A stretch of 64,000 nucleotides of DNA from Rhodanobacter_A agri. GTDB lineage: Bacteria > Pseudomonadota > Gammaproteobacteria > Xanthomonadales > Rhodanobacteraceae. Below are positions 8,980-16,475 of this stretch, in pieces (position 1 is the first letter of the stretch; every line of letters starts with the position of its first letter). The notes beneath the pieces were generated by a model. It made no database searches. It was not told where the DNA came from and saw nothing but the letters and a program-made list of their open reading frames with translations. The stretch is from NCBI RefSeq assembly GCF_044904705.1, contig NZ_JADIKL010000012.1, positions 27,358-91,357 of the forward strand, given 5' to 3'. Both the position numbers and the translations under genes were made by a program.

Positions 8980-9723
8980 TTAACCGACGCGATACTGACC
9001 GCCATCCACGACGATGGCCTGCCCGGTCATGAAGGCCGCATCGTCGCTGGTCAGGAACAGCACCGCGCCGGTGATGTCTTCGGGCTCGCCCAGTCGCTTG
9101 ATCGCCTGCTGCTCCCAGGTCGAGCGCTTCTGCTCATCCGATTGCGCTGCGGTCGCCAGCGTATTGATCAGGCCGGGCAATAGCGCGTTCGCGGTGATGC
9201 CATCGCTGGCGACATCGTTGGCCAGCCCCCGCATGAATCCGATGATCGCCATTTTCGACGCGATGTAATGGCTCATGCCGGGTATGGCCAGACCCACCAT
9301 GTTCGACGAGATGCCGACAAAGCGGCCCCACTTCTTCTTCCTCATCGCCGGCAGGAAATACTTCGCGCTGAGGAAGTGCGAGTCCAGGTTCGTGGCCATC
9401 GTCCTTCGCCACGTCGGCAGGTCCAGCTCGTCGATCAGCCGATTGGGGAAATAGCCCGCGTTGTTCACGACGATATCGACGTCGCCGATCTCACGGCTCT
9501 GCAGAAATACCGAACGCCAATCCTCTTCCTGCGTGACGTCGAGCTGCAGCGCGAATGCGTTCGAACCGATTTTTCCGACGGTGGCGTTGGGGGGCGTGAG
9601 ATCGGTCGCGATCACTCGCGCCCCGCGTTTTGCCAGTGCCATGGCGATCGCTTGACCGATGCCCTGCCCCGCGCCGGTCACCAGTGCGGTCCGTCCTTCA
9701 TGGGTTTGCGTTGAGCTGCTCAT
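8980..9723 (-). CDS. short-chain dehydrogenase/reductase (SDR)
   Basis: A classical 247-residue SDR. It has the Rossmann cofactor motif TGAGQGIG (residues 16-23), NNAG at 87-90, active-site N112, S140, Y153 and K157 (YIASK), and the usual C-terminal MTGQAIVVDGG. It would oxidise or reduce a small alcohol or ketone with NAD(P)(H); the substrate cannot be told. It is the last of three same-strand genes: DoxX (10834), NAD(P)-binding reductase (10326), SDR (9723). Only 3 bases separate it from its upstream neighbour. The divergent LysR gene at 10943 is the likely regulator of the set. Confidence 0.9.
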   Translation of the reverse strand: MSSSTQTHEGRTALVTGAGQGIGQAIAMALAKRGARVIATDLTPPNATVGKIGSNAFALQLDVTQEEDWRSVFLQSREIGDVDIVVNNAGYFPNRLIDELDLPTWRRTMATNLDSHFLSAKYFLPAMRKKKWGRFVGISSNMVGLAIPGMSHYIASKMAIIGFMRGLANDVASDGITANALLPGLINTLATAAQSDEQKRSTWEQQAIKRLGEPEDITGAVLFLTSDDAAFMTGQAIVVDGGQYRVG

Positions 9724-9726
9724 GAC

Positions 9727-10326
9727 TCAGGCCTGCTGATGGATCAGGCTGTGCATCGTCAGCGGGCCACCGAACTGTTGCAGCAAACCGCCTTCTGCAA
9801 GACGGCCCAGGGTGATGGGACTGAAGCCCAGCAAGGTGGCGAGCGAGGCGACCTGCTCGTTGGCATCGGCGTGGTCGCCGGAAACGAAGATCGTGCGATG
9901 GCCGTCGCTGCGGCGCGGCTCATCCGCGAGCACCGCCGCCGGCAGCGTGTTGAACGCCTTGACGACCTTGGCACCCTTGAACTGCGACGCCACGACCTGG
10001 CTGGAGGGACGCCCACCCAGATCCAGCGGCTTGAAGGCAGGAAACTCGATCGCGTTGGTGGCATCCACCACGATCTTGCCGGTCCAGTCACTGCGCAACT
10101 TGGCGACCTCCTCCGTCGCCCCGAACGGGACGGCGAGGATGATCACGTCTGCATTCAGTGCATCGGTGATTTCTGTAGTGCTTACGGCAGGAGCGAAGGC
10201 TTGCACAGCATCCTTCAGCGAGGCCGGTCCACGACGATTGGCAATCACGGCCTTGATCTTGCTGCGGGCGAACTGCTTGGCGAGGGCGCCGCCGATGGCG
10301 CCCGACCCGATGATGGCGTAGCTCAT
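9727..10326 (-). CDS. NADPH-dependent F420 reductase-like NAD(P)-binding protein
   Basis: The start is set at 10326 (MSYAIIGSGAIGGALA), with GGGAGA upstream. The frame is open to 10410, but this prefix overlaps DoxX and is unlike the family. The 199-residue product has the dinucleotide motif GSGAIGGALA at its very N-terminus, IANRRGP for NADP-phosphate recognition, and VDATNAIEFP. This matches the NADPH:F420 oxidoreductase/6-phosphogluconate-dehydrogenase N-terminal-like family (COG2085). In bacteria lacking F420 these act on other acceptors; the substrate is unknown. It sits between DoxX and SDR in a three-gene operon. Confidence 0.85.
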   Translation of the reverse strand: MSYAIIGSGAIGGALAKQFARSKIKAVIANRRGPASLKDAVQAFAPAVSTTEITDALNADVIILAVPFGATEEVAKLRSDWTGKIVVDATNAIEFPAFKPLDLGGRPSSQVVASQFKGAKVVKAFNTLPAAVLADEPRRSDGHRTIFVSGDHADANEQVASLATLLGFSPITLGRLAEGGLLQQFGGPLTMHSLIHQQA

Positions 10327-10369
10327 GAGATGTCTCCCGATGGACTGATGATGGAATGGGTGTGAGGTA

Positions 10370-10834
10370 TCAGCGTGACTTGCCGTCGAGGCTGAGCCGG
10401 CCTGCGCCATTGACCGTCAGCAGCAGGAAGGCGCCGGTTATCGACACGTTCTTCATGAACATGATCATCTGGATCTGATCGGCCAGGTGGGTATGGAACG
10501 TGAGTGCCGTCAGCAAGGTAAAACCGGCGAGCAGGAACGCCACTACCCGCGTCTTCCAGCCGAAGGCGATGGCCAGGCCGCCGAGCAGCTCGGTGGCAAT
10601 CACCACCGGAAGCAAAGCGCCGGGAACGCCCATGGCGGACATGTAGGCCATGGTGGCGGTGTAGGCGCCGATCTTGCTCAGGCCAGAGAGCACGAACAAC
10701 GATGACAGAAGGATGCGGCCGCCGAGTTCGGCGGTATCGCGCAGCGTGACGCGGGAGGACGTGGTGCTCGTGTCGGTTTTCGTGGGAACAAATTTCGTGT
10801 CGGTCTTCGCGGAAGCAAAGGTGGAAGCGTTCAT
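10370..10834 (-). CDS. DoxX-family integral membrane protein
   Basis: Start assigned at 10834 (MNASTFASAKTD). The open frame extends to 10909 across the promoter region of the divergent LysR gene and is rejected. The protein of about 154 residues has four transmembrane helices and family signatures: RILLSSLFVLSGLSKI, PVVIATELLGGLAIAFG and ALTFHTH. DoxX proteins are small membrane subunits linked to thiol or oxidant stress redox complexes. A Thr/Lys/Asp-rich N-terminal tail of about 35 residues precedes the first helix. First gene of the DoxX - NAD(P) reductase - SDR set. Confidence 0.85.
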   Translation of the reverse strand: MNASTFASAKTDTKFVPTKTDTSTTSSRVTLRDTAELGGRILLSSLFVLSGLSKIGAYTATMAYMSAMGVPGALLPVVIATELLGGLAIAFGWKTRVVAFLLAGFTLLTALTFHTHLADQIQMIMFMKNVSITGAFLLLTVNGAGRLSLDGKSR

Positions 10835-10942
10835 GGCGATCTCCAGTGGGTGGGTGAAACGGTGGAGACATGCTAAGCATCCCGGATTGGCGGATAAATA
10901 GCTCTTCATGGCAATATTTATCCCGTCATACAGGACAATCCA

Positions 10943-11872
10943 ATGGACCGATTCCTCTCGATGCAGGCATTCTCGAAAGTGGTCGAAGCCGGCAGCTTCG
11001 TGCGCGGCGCGGAGAAGCTCGGCATGTCGACCACCTCGGTGTCACGGCTGATCGCCGAGCTCGAAGAGCACCTCGGCACGCGCCTGCTGCAACGAACGAC
11101 GCGCCGGCTTCACCTGACGGATGCCGGCCACCGCTTCATCGAACGCGCTACGCAATTGCTGACCGATCTGCAGGAAGCGGAAGCCGAGGTCGGTTCGGCC
11201 ACGACGACACCTCGGGGGCGGCTGCGCATCAGCGTGCCGCTCTCGTTCGGCGTTCGCCATCTGGCCGACCTGTTTCCCCGCTACCGCACGAAGTACCCGG
11301 AGGTGGAACTCGAAGTGCATGCCACGGATCGTCGCGTCGACCTGATCGAGGAAGGCTTCGATCTCGCCCTGCGCCTATCGCTGGAGATTCCGCCCACCTA
11401 TGTGGCACGTCCGCTGACGGTGGTGCGGCTGGCGGTTTGCGCGGCTCCCGGTTATCTCAAACGCCACGGCACGCCACGCACGCCGCAGGAGCTGGCGGAA
11501 CACAACTGCCTGACACTGCCGAGCGGAGGGTTCGAGGGTCGCTGGCCGCTCGAAGGCGCGGACGGCGTCGTCACCATTCGCGTTCACGGAGACTTCCGTG
11601 CCGACAGCGGTGACCTGCTGCGCAGTGCTGCGCTGGCAGGACAAGGAATCGTCATGCTGCCCACCTTCATCGTCGGCGACGATCTGGCGCGCGGCGACCT
11701 GGTGTCGCTGCTGCCGAAATGGCGACCGCCGCATACCGACGCCCTGATCATCTACCCGACGCGTCGATTCGTGTCCGCGAAGGTCCACACGTTCACGGAG
11801 TTCCTGCAACAGGAGTTCGCCGGCGATCCCCCGTGGGACCGTTGGATGACTACCCACGATAACGGTCGTTAA
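10943..11872 (+). CDS. LysR-family transcriptional regulator
   Basis: A 309-residue LTTR: N-terminal winged helix (MDRFLSMQAFSKVVEAGSF, then AEKLGMSTTSVSRLIAELE and LLQRTTR) and a C-terminal effector-binding domain (about 90-295). It is divergent from the DoxX/reductase/SDR operon with 108 bases between start codons, the standard layout of an LTTR and its target operon, so it most likely controls that set. The effector is unknown; oxidised or electrophilic compounds are a guess based on the target genes. Confidence 0.9.
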   Translation: MDRFLSMQAFSKVVEAGSFVRGAEKLGMSTTSVSRLIAELEEHLGTRLLQRTTRRLHLTDAGHRFIERATQLLTDLQEAEAEVGSATTTPRGRLRISVPLSFGVRHLADLFPRYRTKYPEVELEVHATDRRVDLIEEGFDLALRLSLEIPPTYVARPLTVVRLAVCAAPGYLKRHGTPRTPQELAEHNCLTLPSGGFEGRWPLEGADGVVTIRVHGDFRADSGDLLRSAALAGQGIVMLPTFIVGDDLARGDLVSLLPKWRPPHTDALIIYPTRRFVSAKVHTFTEFLQQEFAGDPPWDRWMTTHDNGR

Positions 11873-11976
11873 TCACCATGATGTAGCAGCTACACACCCC
11901 GCGGTTGCGCGAACCGGCAATCAACATAGTTCCAGCGCACAGAACCTTACGCAGTGAGAACGTACGGCAGTAAGCG

Positions 11977-12612
11977 CTACGACGGGCGCTCGAGGTCCTT
12001 CATCACGCGCATGTTCAAACCGGTCAATTGAGGACTAGCAAGGTGATCGGCACCTACGAGAAACAGACAGCGCGAGCGTGAGGGATTCCCGGCGGTCGCC
12101 GCTGTGATGTTTTGGGCCATGGTCCTGTTGCGCACGGCCATCTGGTTCCCCCGCCCCTGGAGGGTGCATTCGTCATCGACCAGGTGCACGCGCACACCGC
12201 GTTGCACCGCCATTTCGATCAACCGCACCATGGTGGCTGGATTCCCTTCGGGACGTTGCTCGTGACGGTCGTACCGAAAGAGGGCCAAGCTCCACTCTTC
12301 CTTGAATCGGGCCCAGTGTGCGTTCGTACGGATGTCGGTACCGGCCAGACTGTTCAACCACGCGCCCAAGGTCGCGTGGCCCCCGGCTGGCGGATGCGAG
12401 TCAAATGCCGTGGCAATGGGCATGTCGGCGATCTCCAGGAACAAGTCATCCACTCGTCCGGCCGCGATCAAATTGGCCGCCAGTCCGCGCCCATGCGGAT
12501 TGTCGTGACTTTCCCCAATGATCAGACCGGCGGCGGTGACGTCGTCCATCGCTTGAAGGCGTCGATCGCGAATGGGTCCTGCCAACGCTTCTGCCGAGAA
12601 TCCTTTGGACAT
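11977..12612 (-). CDS. TIKI/ChaN/EreA-like domain protein
   Basis: A 211-residue protein without signal peptide. The motif GESHDNPHG (G33-E34-S35-H36) near the N-terminus, NRTMAQNI in the middle and a late VGADHL form the G-E-x-H / R-x-x-x-M-x-x-x-I / G-x-x-H pattern shared by the ChaN haem-binding, EreA esterase, TIKI protease and PMT-C2-like superfamily. The biochemical role cannot be told; members include metal-dependent hydrolases and toxin domains. It stands alone, with 104 bases after the LysR gene and 134 bases from the DUF2235 gene. The opposite-strand frame at 12112-12675 is a shadow. Confidence 0.6.
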   Translation of the reverse strand: MSKGFSAEALAGPIRDRRLQAMDDVTAAGLIIGESHDNPHGRGLAANLIAAGRVDDLFLEIADMPIATAFDSHPPAGGHATLGAWLNSLAGTDIRTNAHWARFKEEWSLALFRYDRHEQRPEGNPATMVRLIEMAVQRGVRVHLVDDECTLQGRGNQMAVRNRTMAQNITAATAGNPSRSRCLFLVGADHLASPQLTGLNMRVMKDLERPS

Positions 12613-12746
12613 GGTCTCCCCCTTGGAAAGGAATCAGACGACCCACTCCGCATACTACAAAAGACATGTCGATAGGGCTCGGCCGCCCTCACGGAGCCTT
12701 CTTGGGATGTAGCTGTCCCCTACTCCTCCGGCGCCTCTATCTCGGG

Positions 12747-13967
12747 TCACTGAGCCACCTGGTACTCGGATGGCAGATTCACCGGTCGATAGTCCGGTAG
12801 TCGCTCGATCCGCTCAAATACGGTTCGATGGATGAATGCTCCTTCCGGGATGACGCGCGGCTCAGCGCACGGCAAGTACCATCCGAGCACCGAACGGCGC
12901 TGCTTCCACTCCCGCCACTTGGACTTCTTGGGTAACCATTCGAGGGGCTTCCATCCGGCAGTCATCGACACGTGTAGTTTTGCCGCTGCATCTGGCTCCA
13001 CATATGTATGGTTGCTGCCCTTCCTTGGGCGGCCAAGAACGAGATGATTCACCATCGCACGATGGATAAGAAGGCCTTTGGCATGGGCCTCTTCGATCAT
13101 CCAAAGAAGTGGATACTTTGAAAGGCCACTTTCGGACTCGGGATAGCCTCCGCCAACATCGGCGTGGACGCCTGCGAACCAAACCTGAAGGATATCTTGA
13201 GGAATTTCCGAAGCAGGAATAAAGGGGACCGGTCGATAGGGTTGCCCCTCCTTCCAGGCATTCAATCGAAACATTCTCCTGCGCTCATCAATCGCCATCG
13301 CATGTCGGAAAGTCTTGACGCTTGAATTCGTCCGCGTGAAGCGCAGTGTTTGCAGGTCAGGCAGAAACGTGTCCTTGCGGGGAATGATGACTGAAGCAAC
13401 GGTATCCCATACTCCCACAAACTCGATACGAATCGTCTTGCCACCAGCGACACGGCTGAAATGCCAAGCATCCTCAAGTTCTGTACTTAGGCCTTCGTTG
13501 CCAGTTCCAATCTTGTCGCTCTCGGATTTTCCAGGACTTGCGCGGTGGCTGTCGGCGCTCGATTTCTTGAAAGCCGTCAGAGCGTATCCGGCCAGATTGA
13601 GTTGATCAGGCCGCAGAAGACCTATCACATGGAGAAAAGCCGCGAGAACGCGAACCGTGTAGGCGCCGCGGCTGAACCCGAAGAGCCAGACTTTGTCGCC
13701 CTTCTCGTAGGTTTGGCTCAAGAAGCGGTAGGCGCCCAGTACATCGTCATCGAGCCCATAGCCAGTTACTAGACCAAATACACCTCGTGCCTTTTGCTTG
13801 AAGCGTTGCCAAGCGTTCTGCTGGCCAATGGTCCCTATGCCCGGACTGTAATAAACGCGTTGACGATCGCCCTTTTCGAGAATTCGGTACAGCTTGAGCA
13901 CGTTCGAAATGGTGTTATCAATCTGATTGCCGGTGCCGTCACAGCAAATGACAATATTTTTCGGCAT
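12747..13967 (-). CDS. DUF2235 alpha/beta-hydrolase (Tle1-like phospholipase family)
   Basis: A 406-residue protein with the hallmarks of the DUF2235/Tle1 family: N-terminal ICCDGTGN (residues 7-14), nucleophile elbow G97-F-S99-R-G101, the acid in VGVWDTV (D188) and the His in GVHADVGGGY (H268). Family members hydrolyse phospholipids and several are type VI secretion effectors. There is no signal peptide, VgrG, adaptor or obvious immunity gene here, so it may be an orphan effector or a housekeeping lipase. Base composition is visibly less GC-rich than the flanking conserved genes, which suggests transfer. Confidence 0.88.
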   Translation of the reverse strand: MPKNIVICCDGTGNQIDNTISNVLKLYRILEKGDRQRVYYSPGIGTIGQQNAWQRFKQKARGVFGLVTGYGLDDDVLGAYRFLSQTYEKGDKVWLFGFSRGAYTVRVLAAFLHVIGLLRPDQLNLAGYALTAFKKSSADSHRASPGKSESDKIGTGNEGLSTELEDAWHFSRVAGGKTIRIEFVGVWDTVASVIIPRKDTFLPDLQTLRFTRTNSSVKTFRHAMAIDERRRMFRLNAWKEGQPYRPVPFIPASEIPQDILQVWFAGVHADVGGGYPESESGLSKYPLLWMIEEAHAKGLLIHRAMVNHLVLGRPRKGSNHTYVEPDAAAKLHVSMTAGWKPLEWLPKKSKWREWKQRRSVLGWYLPCAEPRVIPEGAFIHRTVFERIERLPDYRPVNLPSEYQVAQ

Positions 13968-14182
13968 TACGCCCCCCTAAAGCTCTACGCATCGCGCGGC
14001 TGGCTAGCGCCTACCTGAAACGCCGTGGCGTTCGGTCCCCAAACACCGCTTGAGCAGACTGGCCTTTGGCCGCGCGCTTTTGCCGTCATGCACCCGTATC
14101 CACCATTTAGGACGCCATCGCCTGACAGGTCGGGTGGTGGTGGTATCGTCGGCGATATCTCCTCAATCAGGGTCGTTCAGCC

Positions 14183-14662
14183 ATGGACAAGGGGACGTAT
14201 TCCAGGTTGCTCGTGGACGCCATCGGCAAGCGTTTCCCAGATACCGCAGCGGATATCCGAAGCCGCGTAAGGCTGACCGATCTGAAGGGTAATTCCCCCG
14301 AAGCAGTGCTTATGACGACCGACCTGCTGGAGTCGATGATCGTACTCCCGCTTCGAGCGCATTTCGACATCCTGGATCGACTCGCTCCCCAGATTCTCGG
14401 CATCGGTCCCGAAGACAACATGCTGCTGCGGTTCGATGCTGGCACGCCAGACGAAGACGGGCATACGCTTCCACTAAGCCCCGCGGTGCTGGTCACCGAG
14501 CGAGCAAGCGTGGAAAAGGCCTTGCTGATTCTCGAAGAGGCATTACGGGATATCCGCAACGCTTTCGGCCCACCCACTTCGACACCTACCGAAGGCACGC
14601 CAAGCAACCCCTCGCCTGGCGGTCTGGAGCGCGAGCTGGTTTTCGGCGACATATATGCCTAG
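14183..14662 (+). CDS. hypothetical protein, first gene of a two-gene overlapping pair
   Basis: A 159-residue protein that I do not recognise. It has a mixed N-terminal part (LLVDAIGKRFPDTAADIR), a central segment (ESMIVLPLRAHFDILDRLAPQILGIG), a helical part (VEKALLILEEALRDIRNAF) and a Pro/Thr/Ser-rich tail. It lacks a signal peptide and membrane segments. Its last 8 bases overlap the start of the nuclease-like gene at 14655, so the two are translationally coupled and probably act together. The opposite-strand frame at 14167-14652 is a shadow. The start codon has only a weak Shine-Dalgarno. Confidence 0.6.
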   Translation: MDKGTYSRLLVDAIGKRFPDTAADIRSRVRLTDLKGNSPEAVLMTTDLLESMIVLPLRAHFDILDRLAPQILGIGPEDNMLLRFDAGTPDEDGHTLPLSPAVLVTERASVEKALLILEEALRDIRNAFGPPTSTPTEGTPSNPSPGGLERELVFGDIYA

Positions 14663-15398
14663 AAACGATCTGGACGAGGTCATCCGTGCAGCCACCGCCG
14701 CCATCGGGGATGCAGCCGATCGATTCGCCGATGCCGGCGTTGACGACGCAACGCTGAACGACAAGGGCAAGGTATATGAAGCCTGGATCCTGCTGGCACT
14801 GGGTGCGGACCTCAGCGAGCTGCTGCAGGGCCGGGCCGCCTGGTATACGGGCAGCTACCAGCCGGTACGGCGAGGCGAGCGTATCGTGTTTCGCGGATCG
14901 CCAGCCAAGCTGCGGCGCAAAGGCGGCCAGGCGCCAGGTTTCCTCATGCTCGAAACGCCGGACGGCACCGCCTTCGAGCTGCACAATTCGCTGCAGTTCA
15001 CCGGTGCCAGCCAGGTAGATCACGAACTGGACATCTGCTTGCTGCACAAGCAAGACCGCGAAGCCTGGGTGGCAGGCGCTGCCAGCTTGCCGCACCTGGT
15101 TGGTCTGGAGCTGAAATGCCACACCAGCGCGATCTCGCTGCCACTGGTGCGCCAGGCGGCGCTCACCCGCATCGACTTGTCGGCCAGCCATGGCGGGCAC
15201 GGACACGCCTTCATCTACCATGGCTTCGTCACCTTCAGCAGCCTGAGCGAAAGCGGGCGAACCCTGGCTCAGTATTACCAACTCGACGTGTTCGAAGGGA
15301 TCGGCGAAGAGCTGACCAACCCAGCGTCTGCCTTCACGCGTGTAGCGTCCCTGGCTGAGGCCATCTTCGAATGGTGGAAGACACACCGTGCAGACTGA
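14655..15398 (+). CDS. putative PD-(D/E)XK-type nuclease, second gene of the pair
   Basis: A 247-residue soluble protein. The pattern E42 in a helix (KVYEAWILLAL), then E124-L-D126 in a beta-strand (DHELDICLL), then E152-L-K154 in the next strand (LVGLELKCH) is the alpha-beta-beta arrangement of the PD-(D/E)XK nuclease fold: helix Glu, catalytic Asp, then E-x-K. I know no named family that fits. It overlaps the preceding gene by 8 bases, so the pair is one operon. Possible roles are restriction-type defence or nucleic-acid processing. The fold call rests on motif spacing alone. Confidence 0.55.
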   Translation: MPRNDLDEVIRAATAAIGDAADRFADAGVDDATLNDKGKVYEAWILLALGADLSELLQGRAAWYTGSYQPVRRGERIVFRGSPAKLRRKGGQAPGFLMLETPDGTAFELHNSLQFTGASQVDHELDICLLHKQDREAWVAGAASLPHLVGLELKCHTSAISLPLVRQAALTRIDLSASHGGHGHAFIYHGFVTFSSLSESGRTLAQYYQLDVFEGIGEELTNPASAFTRVASLAEAIFEWWKTHRAD

Positions 15399-15862
15399 GC
15401 CGGCGGGACGTTCAATCGACGATAACGAAACTTCCGTGCAGGTTGACCGGCGGTTACGCGGCGGCGGCGATTGTGCGCTCGAACACGCTGTAGCGTCATC
15501 GAACAGCATGCGTGCACGCCCGCGGTGCGGGCGATAGCTCAACGGAGCCCAGCCATGCCGCGACGCGTCCGGCGTGGAATCGGCACGTGTTCGAGCAGGC
15601 GCCACCACGGGTGCGCATTCAGTCAAGAATTTGGTGTGATGCACCGTATGCGTCTTAAGACACATAACGGAGCGTCGCCGTTTAGCTACCCCCGATAGCC
15701 AACCCTGAATCACCCTGCCCAACATTGACCGTGTGCGCGGGTCGGTGTGGCCATCGAGCTACCGCCGCTTCCAGAGTTCGCCACCTGCCCCGCCTGATAG
15801 GCGGCCTGTTGTCCTGTTCCGGGTTTCGGCCACAGTCGGTCCCTGGGCCGCGAGACCCACTT
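15399..15862. other. non-coding stretch, no gene seen
   Basis: About 460 bases between the nuclease-like gene and the tetR operator. Short open frames on both strands look like composition shadows (Arg/Pro-rich, no family). A palindromic GC-rich stretch around 15516-15530 is the only local structure. No tRNA cloverleaf, terminator with T-run or repeat array was found. Confidence 0.5.
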
Positions 15863-15894
15863 GTGTACTTAGTACTCTCACGTGTACTGTGTAC
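15863..15894. promoter_or_regulatory. candidate TetR operator (GTGTAC repeats)
   Basis: Immediately before the tetR start codon are three GTGTAC hexamers (15863-15868, 15882-15887, 15889-15894). Two of them build palindromes: GTACT-T-AGTAC (15865-15875, perfect arms) and GTAC-TGT-GTAC (15884-15894). This layout, 2 to 34 bases upstream of the ATG, fits an autoregulatory operator for the TetR/Lnt-like operon. Confidence 0.5.
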
Positions 15895-15896
15895 GC

Positions 15897-16475
15897 ATGA
15901 CCAAGGACCGCATACTCTCGGCCGCGAAAGCCGTGCTCGAATCGGTGGGCTTCGAGGGGCTGACGATCCGCAGGGTCGCCCAGCAAGCGGGCCTCTCGCC
16001 GATGGCGCTCTACCGCCATTTCAAGAACAAGGACGAGCTGATCAACGCCCTCATGCAGGACGGTATCTCTGCGTGGGAGGCGATCGTTCGCGGCATCCGC
16101 AGCCAGGACCCGGTGGAGTGGCTGGAGGCGCTCACGGAGGCCTATCTCGATTTTGCGCTTACACAGCCGCACCGGTTCGACGCGGCGTTCTTCCTGCCTG
16201 CGCCCGCGGCGCGCCAGTTCCCCGATGATTTCGCCGCGGGCCGCTCGCCGGCGATAGCGCTCGCGATGGCGCGCATCGATCAGGCGAAGGCGGATGGTCG
16301 GTTCCGCGACGAGCCCACACTCGGGATCGCCATGGCGCTCGCGGCCTACGGACAGGGATTCGTGTCGATGCAACGGGCCAGGCGTTTCGCGAGCGACGAA
16401 CAGTTAAAGGCGTTGTATCGCGCGGCGCGGCGCCAGTTCCTCGATTCCCTCAAACCGTCCGGGAAAAACGAATGA
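15897..16475 (+). CDS. TetR-family transcriptional regulator
   Basis: A 192-residue regulator with ATG at 15897 (MTKDRILSAAKA). An upstream GTG at 15882 lies inside the presumed operator and is rejected. The N-terminal helix-turn-helix is clear (LTIRRVAQQAGLSPMALYRHFKNKDELI), followed by a helical ligand-binding domain with a WHG/TetR_C-like arrangement. Its stop overlaps the next start (ATGA), so it is co-translated with the Lnt-like gene and most likely represses it together with itself through the GTGTAC sites. The inducer is unknown. Confidence 0.88.
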   Translation: MTKDRILSAAKAVLESVGFEGLTIRRVAQQAGLSPMALYRHFKNKDELINALMQDGISAWEAIVRGIRSQDPVEWLEALTEAYLDFALTQPHRFDAAFFLPAPAARQFPDDFAAGRSPAIALAMARIDQAKADGRFRDEPTLGIAMALAAYGQGFVSMQRARRFASDEQLKALYRAARRQFLDSLKPSGKNE

